Below, one piece after another: positions 1-6,116 of a stretch of DNA of 11,592 nt. Under the pieces are notes generated by a model. It was not told the origin of the DNA. It ran no database searches and saw only the letters and a program-made list of their open reading frames with translations. Position 1 is the first letter of the stretch. Each line of letters begins with the position of its first letter. The translations under genes were made by a program, and so were the position numbers. The stretch is from Humisphaera sp. (GTDB lineage Bacteria; Planctomycetota; Phycisphaerae; Tepidisphaerales; Tepidisphaeraceae): NCBI GenBank assembly GCA_025351525.1, contig JANXVV010000013.1:1-11592 (forward strand), read 5' to 3'.

Positions 1-240
1 TTCACGAAACACGCCCGGCATATGAAGTATCCTGACTATCGCGATCGCGGCTGGCCGATCGGCTCAGGAACGGTTGAAAGCGGGATGAAACAGGTGAACA
101 AGCGGATAAAGGGCACGGACCAGTTCTGGAACACCGAGTGAGCCGAGAGCATCTTAGCCTTGCGTGGCCAGTGGCTCAGCCAGGACCAAAGATGGGAACA
201 CTACTGGTTGTGTACCCAGCCAAGGGCAGAGGCTGCGTAG
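1..240 (+). pseudogene. 3' end of a broken transposase gene (ISKra4-like)
   Basis: The + strand frame starting at base 1 reads without interruption to a TGA at 139-141, then continues in the same frame to TAG at 238-240. The peptide before the stop contains RGWPIGSGTVESGMKQ and IKGTDQFWNTE, and after it AESILALRGQWLS and EHYW. This is the conserved C-terminal part of a transposase family I recognise as ISKra4-like: the GSG-VES stretch with its catalytic Glu, then FW, then a helix of the type AE-ILALR. Relatives usually read E-G-A-E where the stop falls, so a single GGA to TGA change would explain it. The 5' part of the gene lies outside the window. Family assignment is from memory of the motif; another DDE family with the same ending is possible. 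With the stop, the copy is probably inactive. Confidence 0.72.
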
Positions 241-281
241 GCTGACACGCACCCGTCGCGAGGATCTGCTGGTGTCATGCC

Positions 282-310
282 TTGAAGCGTCACAAGCTTT
301 CTTCTAAAAT
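282..310 (+). promoter_or_regulatory. sigma70-like promoter for the dual-OB/DUF488 operon
   Basis: TTGAAG at 282-287 (four of six matches to TTGACA) is followed after exactly 17 bp by TAAAAT at 305-310 (five of six matches to TATAAT). Transcription would start near 317, giving a leader of about 20 bases before the ATG at 337. This also makes the alternative TTG start at 322 unlikely. It is a consensus match only; no expression evidence is available. Confidence 0.5.
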
Positions 311-336
311 GTAATGGTGATTTGCGGAGCACTTTT

Positions 337-1047
337 ATGGAAGTGAAGCGGATCGTCGTTCTGGCCAATTCGATCAAGAAAGGAGCTCGATGCGTTGCTG
401 GGCGCGAGGTCGGTTTTGAAAGCCAACTCGTTAGTGGCACATGGATTCGCCCGGTGAGCGGCGAGTCCGAAGGCGAGTTGGAGCCACGCCATATGAGAAT
501 TGAAAGTGGTGTTCGGCTCAAAGCGCTTGAAATTGTGGATATTCCGTTCACGCGGTACTCAAGCGATCCTATTCATCCGGAGGATTGGATTGTCGACACG
601 AAGCGAGCGTGGCAGAAAGTGGGTGAGTTGGATGCGAACACCCTTGACACATTTGCGGAGCAACCGAAGAATCTCTGGTTGGAATCGACATCGCATACCG
701 AGCGGGTTACTGGAAAATTTCTTTTGAATCAACCGAAGCATCAATCTCTTTATCTGATTCGCCCTGCCGATCTGCGGATTGAACTGACATGCGAACACAA
801 TCGATTCAAGAACATGGACCAGAGAAAGACCCGGGTGGCTTTTGTCTACCACGGACAGCATTACCAAATGAGCCTCACTGATCCAGACTTCACCGATCGG
901 TATTGCATGACGTATCCGGCGATTGGGGCGCATGCCACGATTGTGCGTCCCTCTTTTATCGACAATTGTCTCCTTTGCGTGAGCTTGACGCCTGAGTTCA
1001 ACGGCTACCACTATAAGGTGGCTGCGACGGTTCTGGAGTTACCATGA
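337..1047 (+). CDS. Dual-OB domain protein, first gene of a DUF488 cassette
   Basis: The protein has 236 residues. The start is taken as ATG 337 because GGAG at 326-329 lies seven bases upstream; a TTG at 322 would add five residues but has no such site. The pattern fits the dual OB-containing domain family: an N-terminal beta strand with a K-K-G-x-x-C-V-A-G loop (KRIVVLANSIKKGARCVAG, residues 4-22), WIRPVS (36-41), a basic and acidic middle with HPEDWIV (80-86), then FVYHGQHYQ and the SLTDPDF type strand (169-185), and a C-terminal LCVSLTPEF with YKVAA (213-230). No signal peptide or membrane segment is visible, so it is cytoplasmic. OB folds usually bind nucleic acid or nucleotides, which is the likeliest role, but no ligand is known to me. 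Its stop codon overlaps the start of the next gene (ATGA), implying translational coupling and a shared function with the two DUF488 proteins. Confidence 0.8.
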   Translation: MEVKRIVVLANSIKKGARCVAGREVGFESQLVSGTWIRPVSGESEGELEPRHMRIESGVRLKALEIVDIPFTRYSSDPIHPEDWIVDTKRAWQKVGELDANTLDTFAEQPKNLWLESTSHTERVTGKFLLNQPKHQSLYLIRPADLRIELTCEHNRFKNMDQRKTRVAFVYHGQHYQMSLTDPDFTDRYCMTYPAIGAHATIVRPSFIDNCLLCVSLTPEFNGYHYKVAATVLELP

Positions 1048-1676
1048 TCGAGAGCGTTCCCGTAAAACCCAGCCTGTTCACGATCGGTCATTCGGATCAT
1101 GAGATACCTGAATTCATGTCTCTGCTCGCTCGACATGGCGTTGATGCGATTGCAGACGTTCGGTCTCAACCTTACAGCCGCTTCCACGGGCAATTCAACC
1201 GTGAGACGGTTGCAGGCGTACTGAGGCGCGCCGGCATCCAATATAGTTATCTTGGGCGTGAGCTCGGAGCGCGCCGCAACGAACCCGAATGCTATCAAGG
1301 TACGCAAGCTTCCTATGATCTCATTAGCCGTCTTCCAGCTTTCCGCGAGGGACTCGAACGGCTGAGGCGCGGGATTGGGACTCATCGAATCGCCCTCCTG
1401 TGCGCCGAGAAGGATCCCCTGACCTGCCATCGAACCATTCTTGTGTGTCGTCATTTACGTTCGGAATACATCGATATCAAACACATTCTGGAAGACGGAA
1501 CGATTGAGACCAATGAGCAAGCCGATTCGCGACTGCTTGATGTAGTAGGGCTACCGCCAACCGACCTCTTTCGAAACCGCGCTGAATTGATTGAACAGGC
1601 TTACGATCTACAAAGCCAGCAGATCGCTTACCGAAGCCCAGATGCGCTGGCATTCACAAGCCAGGACACTGCGTGA
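1044..1676 (+). CDS. DUF488 family protein, long form
   Basis: The protein has 210 residues, starting at ATG 1044 inside the ATGA overlap with the dual-OB gene, with GGAG at 1035-1038 as ribosome binding site. The DUF488 signatures are all present: TIGHS (13-17), ADVRSQPYSR (37-46), an aromatic FHGQFN patch (47-52), GIQYSYLGRELG (64-75) and the hallmark LLCAEKDPLTCHR (118-130) with Cys120, Cys128, His129 and Arg130. After the core there is an extension of about 60 residues (roughly 150-210) with no recognisable motif; its DGTIETN stretch is common in longer DUF488 proteins. The conserved Cys and Cys-His-Arg residues suggest either catalysis or metal or ligand binding, but no reaction is established for the family. 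It is cytoplasmic by sequence. The next gene starts within its stop codon, so the pair of DUF488 proteins is probably made in a fixed ratio and may form a heteromer. Confidence 0.88.
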   Translation: MIESVPVKPSLFTIGHSDHEIPEFMSLLARHGVDAIADVRSQPYSRFHGQFNRETVAGVLRRAGIQYSYLGRELGARRNEPECYQGTQASYDLISRLPAFREGLERLRRGIGTHRIALLCAEKDPLTCHRTILVCRHLRSEYIDIKHILEDGTIETNEQADSRLLDVVGLPPTDLFRNRAELIEQAYDLQSQQIAYRSPDALAFTSQDTA

Positions 1677-2116
1677 GCATTCAGATTTTCACCATTGGTT
1701 TCGCGGAGACCAACGCAGAACAATTTTTCACCTCGCTACGGAATGCAGGTGTGAAGCGGATTGTCGACGTTCGACTCAACAACACATCCCAATTAGCCGG
1801 CTTTTCTAAAAAGGATGATCTTCGCTTTTTCCTCCGCGAAGTCGTCGGCATCGAGTATGTCCACATTCCAGAACTCGCACCTACACAGGAGATTCTACAC
1901 GCCTTCAAGAAGTACAAGGGCAGTTGGACGGTTTACGAGCAGGAATTCAACGCACTCATGGCCAAGCGGGGAATCGAAAAAGTCTTGTCTCGCGATACCG
2001 TCCACCTCGGTTGCCTGCTGTGCAGCGAGAAGAAGCCGCATCACTGCCACCGCCGACTCGTGGCGGAATACCTTAAAAAACATTGGGGAAATGTCGCAAC
2101 TGATCACCTTTCATGA
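1673..2116 (+). CDS. DUF488 family protein, short divergent form
   Basis: The protein has 147 residues and starts with GTG 1673 in a GTGA overlap with the preceding gene; AGGA at 1663-1666 lies six bases upstream. The DUF488 core is complete: FTIGF (6-10), VDVRLNN (31-37), an aromatic patch, VVGIEYVHIPELAPT (57-71), and LLCSEKKPHHCHR (115-127) with Cys117, Cys125, His126 and Arg127, plus an extra Cys114. It lacks the C-terminal extension of its neighbour and has the ELAPT, YK, W-x-x-Y series of the shorter DUF488 subgroup. It resembles the upstream paralog only at the signature motifs, so this is not a recent tandem duplication. The two proteins more likely play distinct roles in one complex or pathway. 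Nothing in the sequence points to export. It is the last gene of the cassette. Confidence 0.88.
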   Translation: MSIQIFTIGFAETNAEQFFTSLRNAGVKRIVDVRLNNTSQLAGFSKKDDLRFFLREVVGIEYVHIPELAPTQEILHAFKKYKGSWTVYEQEFNALMAKRGIEKVLSRDTVHLGCLLCSEKKPHHCHRRLVAEYLKKHWGNVATDHLS

Positions 2117-2214
2117 TAGTTGCTGCATTAACGAGACGGCTCAACTGACATTGTAACTTCGCATCCTTGACGCGCGGCAAAATCACCGAATTCTCCATTG
2201 TCGGGTTGATTGTT

Positions 2215-2252
2215 CGTTTCGAGCCGGACTGTTTCCTGTTCGGTTCGAGACG
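2215..2252 (+). promoter_or_regulatory. 15-bp stem-loop ahead of the lipoprotein esterase gene
   Basis: Bases 2215-2229 pair with 2238-2252 around an eight-base loop (2230-2237). Twelve pairs are Watson-Crick and the three others are G-U, which pair only in RNA read from the + strand; in a - strand transcript they would be A-C mismatches. There is no T-run after the stem, so it is not a standard intrinsic terminator. It lies 99 bases after the last cassette gene and 42 bases before the esterase start, so it could act in either the 3' end of the cassette transcript or the leader of the esterase transcript. Confidence 0.5.
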
Positions 2253-2294
2253 TCATGGTTGTCGTGCACGGTACATTCAACCCAGGAATATCCG

Positions 2295-3131
2295 GTGCGC
2301 TTTGTTTGTAACCTCGTCCTGATCTTTGGAATACTTCCGCTATTGGGTTGCAGCGCCTCACCCGTGGATTGGTCCAACCGAGGCTCACCGCCGGGCACCG
2401 GGTTTTTAACGAAGGAATGGGAGCATGAGGGCCGGGTTCGTAGATACACGATTTTCGTGCCGCGCGAATATGACTCGAAAGGGCATTTTGCGGTGATCCT
2501 GTTTTTGCATGGGTTATTCGAGAGCGGCGACGATGGCCGCAAGTGTGTGGCGGTGGGACTGGGGCCGGCGGTGGCTCGGCGGGCGGCGACGTTTCCGTTC
2601 ATCGTTGTCTTCCCGCAATCGACCGGGGACTGGCGGAGCGAATCAGCAGTGCAAATCGCAATGGGAACGTTGGACCAAGTGCTGCGGGATTACCCGGCGG
2701 CGGATCACCGGCGCGTTTTTCTGACCGGCATCTCCACCGGCGGCGATGCGACATGGGCCATCGGGGCGCGCTATCCGGATCGGTTCGCCGGGCTTGTACC
2801 GATGAGCAGTCGGCCCAGTCTGGGAGATGCCGTGAAATTGACCGGGTTACCGATCCGGGCGTTCCACAATCAGGTTGATCCGTTTCGCAGTGCGGGAAGC
2901 GTGCGGGAGATGTGTCGGCGCATCAATCGGGCCGGGGGAAATGCGACATCTACCGAATATCCGGGGTTTGGCCACGATAGCTGGACGCAGGCGTATGGCG
3001 ACGAAGGGCTATTCGATTGGATGATGCGTTCTGTTTTGATCGATCACGGCAAGGCCAGTTGCAATTCACGATCCGGGGCGGCCTGTTCGGACATTTCGGC
3101 GATCCGCCTGCCTTTTTCGGTGAGTTGGTAG
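2295..3131 (+). CDS. Lipoprotein esterase (alpha/beta hydrolase, PHB-depolymerase/feruloyl-esterase type)
   Basis: The start is GTG 2295: AGGAA at 2284-2288 is well spaced, and the resulting N-terminus MRFVCNLVLIFGILPLLGC is a lipoprotein signal with lipobox LLGC (Cys19). Longer TTG readings from 2259 would put extra residues in front of the signal. The 278-residue product is therefore predicted to be membrane-anchored outside the cytoplasm. The hydrolase fold shows YTIFVPREYD (51-60), oxyanion region FLHGLFESG (70-78), nucleophile elbow GISTGG (Ser147), probable acid Asp195 in HNQVDPF and His227 in GFGHDSW. This matches Esterase_phd/LpqC-like proteins that cleave carboxylic esters; the exact substrate is not readable. 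Residues from about 250 onward (HGKASCN to the end) look unlike the family and lie antisense to the convergent small gene, so the original stop may have been lost. It appears more GC-rich than the cassette upstream. Confidence 0.85.
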   Translation: MRFVCNLVLIFGILPLLGCSASPVDWSNRGSPPGTGFLTKEWEHEGRVRRYTIFVPREYDSKGHFAVILFLHGLFESGDDGRKCVAVGLGPAVARRAATFPFIVVFPQSTGDWRSESAVQIAMGTLDQVLRDYPAADHRRVFLTGISTGGDATWAIGARYPDRFAGLVPMSSRPSLGDAVKLTGLPIRAFHNQVDPFRSAGSVREMCRRINRAGGNATSTEYPGFGHDSWTQAYGDEGLFDWMMRSVLIDHGKASCNSRSGAACSDISAIRLPFSVSW

Positions 3132-3277
3132 GCTCCTCCCAATCCAAAAGTCCAGCCATACCGCTTGAACGATTCTAATGCCGTGGCGGAGCATTTGCGG
3201 AGATCCCGGTGAAGGAGTCTGTGCAGGATCAGGCGCTGTCGGACAGACAGGTTGATGATTTTGCGCTTGTCAGTCAT
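3044..3277 (-). CDS. Small winged-helix-like hypothetical protein
   Basis: The product of 77 residues starts at ATG 3277. It reads like a real globular protein: SVRQRLILHRLLHRDLRKC (helices), ALESFKRYGWTFGLGGAYQLTEKGRRIAEM, and a short acidic-polar tail. The sequence YQLTEKGRRIAE is the kind of beta-wing plus helix ending seen in winged helix-turn-helix proteins, so DNA binding is a reasonable guess. No Shine-Dalgarno motif is seen before this ATG; in-frame ATGs at 3304 and 3355 would add 9 and 26 residues that look non-coding. The gene is convergent with the esterase gene and overlaps its last 88 bases. It could be a regulator, or an orphan small protein. Its function is unknown. Confidence 0.5.
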   Translation of the reverse strand: MTDKRKIINLSVRQRLILHRLLHRDLRKCSATALESFKRYGWTFGLGGAYQLTEKGRRIAEMSEQAAPDRELQLALP

Positions 3278-3672
3278 GGGGAGGGTTGGTGGGGTTGCGT
3301 TCATAGGTTGCTTGGGTAGGTGGATATATTTGAGCTGAATAGAGGGGACGGACATTGAAATTTTCAGGCCGTACTTTTGCGGAATCCGGGTCGTCGCTTC
3401 CAGCTCCAATCCCGGCGTGATTTAAAGTTATTCGTCACGATCTCCGCTCTGGCATCCGCACTCAACTGCAAAACCAGGGCCAATCGAACTCAACTGAAGA
3501 GAATGTCAGAGGAGCACGAGATGATTCGTGATTTGAACTGGTGTAGTGAGGTGGATAACGACGAAGCAGTGAATGGTTGGACTAAGCCTCGCAAAATCAA
3601 AATAGAACGTGGAGCGACAAAGTGACGCGGACAGGAAAATGGGTGGTAAAAAATAGACGCTTGGCTCGGATT
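3278..3672. other. Intergenic stretch, no convincing gene
   Basis: About 395 bp between the small - strand gene and the inverted-repeat element. One + strand reading from ATG 3503 to TGA 3625 gives 40 residues (MSEEHEMIRDLNWC and onward), but it has no clear ribosome binding site, no recognisable motif and no codon bias matching the neighbours. I see no RNA gene or strong promoter here. The promoter of the small - strand gene must lie in this stretch, but no good consensus stands out. Confidence 0.5.
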
Positions 3673-3832
3673 ATTCACCACGAAAGTACGAAGAACACGT
3701 ATAAACGCTTTTTGAATGGGGAATTAGAGCTAATCCAAAAATGGTTCTCACCAGCGCAGGTCGGGCGGATCACAAAGAATAAGACTTGATTTTCTTCTTG
3801 TTCTTCGTGCTCTTCGTGTTTTCGTGGTGAAT
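3673..3832. repeat. 160-bp element with imperfect 27-bp terminal inverted repeats
   Basis: Bases 3673-3699 and the reverse complement of 3806-3832 match at 24 of 27 positions. Both ends begin ATTCACCACGAAA and continue with an ACGAAG/CACG pattern, a repeat type I recall as frequent and dispersed in planctomycete and other large bacterial genomes. The inside (3700-3805) encodes nothing recognisable, so it fits a MITE-like or REP-like non-autonomous element. No target duplication is evident. It lies just 14 bases beyond the stop of the OpgC-like gene, where its long dyad could also affect the 3' end of that transcript. Confidence 0.6.
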
Positions 3833-3846
3833 TCAAATTGTCTAGG

Positions 3847-5013
3847 TTAGGCGACTGCAAAAGTAGACGGACCGGTGTGAGTGTGCGGGGAGGGTGCTTC
3901 ACGAGACTTTCGTTTTGAGGAATTCTTCCATGAGTCATAGCGTTCGACCAGATACGCCATGATCCCCAAAAGCGCGATCATCGCTAAGGCGTAAACGGCC
4001 TGCCATGGGCCGAAGTCCCAGGTGCGATCCGCCAAGCGGGAAACCACTTCCTGAACGTAAAGGTGAGCCACGTAAACGAATAAGCTGTTACGACCCAAAA
4101 GCCGGATGAAGGCGGTGAGTCGACCATTTTTCAACCGGCCCCAAAACGCGTTGGTCCCCAACATCAATAAGAGGGTGGTGACGGTGTATCGAAGATACTC
4201 GCCGAAAGTAAGAGGGATTTTCCAGAAGGTCAGTCGGAGCCATGGACGACCGAGACCCAATTCAACTGCGTTGGCACTCTGGAAGATGATCAGAAAGGCG
4301 ATTGTCAGACACCCGATGACAATCAATCGAGTAGCTTTTTGAGCCAGATCGAAGGCTTTCAGCGCATAGGTGAACAGCAGCCCGCTGACAAAGACGACCT
4401 GCCAGAGCAGCACCGGAAATTCTCCTCGATGGACAAAGGCAACACGCCAGGGATGCCGGGTGCCATAGGCGAAAAGGAGGGCACTACCCAACGCTACCAC
4501 CGGCCATAACCGATGACGCAACATTTCCAAGAGTAGCGGGGTCACCGCCAGCATCCCGACATACAACATCAACAAATCATTGCCGGTTCGGCAGCGCAAT
4601 AGATCGGTGACAAACCGCAGTGGATGCGCAAACGCCACCCGGCTACCAGTGGGGACATTGAACCACATCAGTGCCGTCGTCGAGAGATACTGCACGATCA
4701 GCAGCTTGAACGCCCGAGCCCAGATACGACGATACACCCCGCCGGCATGACCTACTTTCCGGCTTTGGCTGATGGCCTTCGGCAGAAAGATGACCCCCAT
4801 CAGCAGCCCGGACAGAAACACAAACCCGCCGGCTGCGAAACGAGTGTAGTCCGTGACGACCTTCTCGAAGAAGTCTCCAAACTGCACGTTGGCATAGATC
4901 AGATGGACGAGAACCATGTCGATCAGACAAAGCCCTCGCCAAAAATCCAGCCGCGTATCGCGAGTGCCGGAATCGACCGAAAGTTTGGGAGTGAGTGTCA
5001 AATCTTCACGCAA
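3847..5013 (-). CDS. OpgC-like integral membrane acyltransferase
   Basis: The 388-residue protein starts at TTG 5013, the first start after the upstream in-frame stop, with AGAAGG about ten bases ahead; the conserved part begins at residue 21, so the start is uncertain by a few residues. About ten hydrophobic segments are seen (near 28-43, 59-78, 101-118, 147-165, 169-185, 199-218, 229-247, 275-293, 312-328 and 337-356). The opening RLDFWRGLCLIDMVLVHL with His37, the FVFLSGLL segment (64-71) and the late LGRNSLFVYVAHLYV (306-320) are the pattern of the OpgC family within the acyltransferase-3 group. OpgC adds succinyl groups to periplasmic glucans in proteobacteria. Here the acceptor is unknown and could be another envelope or secreted glycan. 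The C-terminus (361-388) is basic then Ser/Thr/Pro-rich and cytoplasm-like. It lies 121 bp downstream of a secreted esterase gene on the same strand, so acyl-group addition and removal may be linked, though that is inference. Confidence 0.82.
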   Translation of the reverse strand: MREDLTLTPKLSVDSGTRDTRLDFWRGLCLIDMVLVHLIYANVQFGDFFEKVVTDYTRFAAGGFVFLSGLLMGVIFLPKAISQSRKVGHAGGVYRRIWARAFKLLIVQYLSTTALMWFNVPTGSRVAFAHPLRFVTDLLRCRTGNDLLMLYVGMLAVTPLLLEMLRHRLWPVVALGSALLFAYGTRHPWRVAFVHRGEFPVLLWQVVFVSGLLFTYALKAFDLAQKATRLIVIGCLTIAFLIIFQSANAVELGLGRPWLRLTFWKIPLTFGEYLRYTVTTLLLMLGTNAFWGRLKNGRLTAFIRLLGRNSLFVYVAHLYVQEVVSRLADRTWDFGPWQAVYALAMIALLGIMAYLVERYDSWKNSSKRKSREAPSPHTHTGPSTFAVA

Positions 5014-5134
5014 ACCGGCACCGCCTTCTGCTCAACGCGGAAAAATCAGGCAAGGCACATCCTTCCTGCCGCGATGGACGAAGGATGTTACGCGATAGAG
5101 CAAGAAAAGTGCCATTAAAAAGCGGATGTTATAT

Positions 5135-6034
5135 TTATCGGGCCTCAGAAATTAAAAATTTCTGATTCCGAAGCCAATCTGCACAACGTTCGGGCCAGAT
5201 GGAGCAGGGTCGGGTCGTCGGCCGCAAACCGAATCCATGCCCGCCGGAGGCATAGACATGCAGTTCGGCGGGTACGCCGGCGCGCTTCAAGGCAAGGTAC
5301 ATCACCGCACTATTGGCCGGGGTGATTTTGTCATCGCCGGCATGCACCAAAAACATCGGCGGTGTTTGTTTTGTGACGGGGAAATCAGCGGTCAATTCAT
5401 CTTTGCCCTCCTTAACCAGCCAGGCGGGGTAGACCAGGACGCCGAAATCGGGACGGCAACTGATCTGGTCGACGGTGTCGATGTTTTCGTAGGACCGTTG
5501 ATCGAAGTGCGTGCAGGTCATGGCCGTCAGATTTCCACCGGCGGAGAAGCCCAGCATGCCGATGCGTTTTGGATCGATCCCCCACTCGACCGCCTTGCTG
5601 CGCACGAGGCTCATCGCCCGCTGGGCATCTTTCAGCGGGGCCTCATGCGGCTTCTGCCCGGTCCGCGCGGGAACCCGGTACTTGAGAATGATCCCGGTGA
5701 CGCCATTGGCATTCAGCCAGTCGGCGACCTCGGTGCCCTCCAGATCCCAGGCGAGAATCGAATAGCCGCCGCCCGGGCAGATCACCACCGCCGCGCCGGT
5801 GTCCTTGTCCTTCGCGGGGCGGTAGACGGTGAGGGTCGGTTTCGTGACGTTCGTCAACATCTGCACCTTCTCCGTCGGCTTCTGGATGAATTTTTCCTCG
5901 CCGATTTTCCCCGATTCACCGGGAGCGGCACCCGGCCAAACGTCGATATTCAAGTGATCGCCGTCCGCGCGGGCGACGGTGGCGAGAAGGAGAAGGACGG
6001 CTGCAAGGACCAGGGGGCGAAATGGGGTGTTCAT
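5135..6034 (-). CDS. Secreted alpha/beta-hydrolase esterase (BD-FAE/acetyl-esterase type)
   Basis: The start is ATG 6034, chosen because the protein then opens with a clean signal peptide, MNTPFRPLVLAAVLLLLATVARA, cleaved before Asp24; an upstream start at 6067 would add 11 residues in front of it. There is no Shine-Dalgarno motif. The mature enzyme of about 276 residues begins with IDVWPGAAPGE (30-40) and carries VICPGGGYS (84-92, oxyanion site), KDAQRAMSLVR (135-145), nucleophile elbow GFSAGG (Ser164), acid Asp234 or Asp235 in HAGDDKITP and His266 in SGGHGFG. These are the marks of planctomycete endo-xylanase-like or acetyl/feruloyl esterases that deacylate polysaccharides outside the cytoplasm. 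All catalytic residues are present, so it should be active. The gene follows the giant secreted protein by 82 bp on the same strand. Confidence 0.88.
   Translation of the reverse strand: MNTPFRPLVLAAVLLLLATVARADGDHLNIDVWPGAAPGESGKIGEEKFIQKPTEKVQMLTNVTKPTLTVYRPAKDKDTGAAVVICPGGGYSILAWDLEGTEVADWLNANGVTGIILKYRVPARTGQKPHEAPLKDAQRAMSLVRSKAVEWGIDPKRIGMLGFSAGGNLTAMTCTHFDQRSYENIDTVDQISCRPDFGVLVYPAWLVKEGKDELTADFPVTKQTPPMFLVHAGDDKITPANSAVMYLALKRAGVPAELHVYASGGHGFGLRPTTRPCSIWPERCADWLRNQKFLISEAR
5145..5165 (-). promoter_or_regulatory. AT-rich perfect hairpin at the 3' end of the esterase gene
   Basis: Bases 5145-5153 and 5157-5165 form a perfect 9-bp inverted repeat with a three-base loop. It lies inside the last codons of the esterase gene (KFLIS region) ending at 5135. 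The stem is A/T-rich and no T-run follows on the - strand, so it is weak as an intrinsic terminator; it may be a transcript 3' end or chance. Confidence 0.3.
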
Positions 6035-6116
6035 AGGTGGATGGATGATACCCGAAAGCGGCGTCATAGAAGTAGCGACCGGCGGAGTTCCAATGAGATA
6101 CGCGCGATGGCGGTAA

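Noticed and set aside
139..141. In-frame TGA as a recoded codon (selenocysteine or readthrough)
   Set aside because: It replaces a Gly in a transposase family with no recoding history, and no structured element follows; a nonsense mutation is simpler.
559..1011. 150-residue reading on the - strand
   Set aside because: It lies wholly antisense to the dual-OB gene, whose family motifs and coupled start settle the coding strand.
3503..3625. Possible 40-residue + strand protein
   Set aside because: No ribosome binding site, motif or codon bias; mentioned only within the intergenic entry.
3673..3832. CRISPR array
   Set aside because: Only two inverted copies of a repeat, no regular direct repeats and no spacers.
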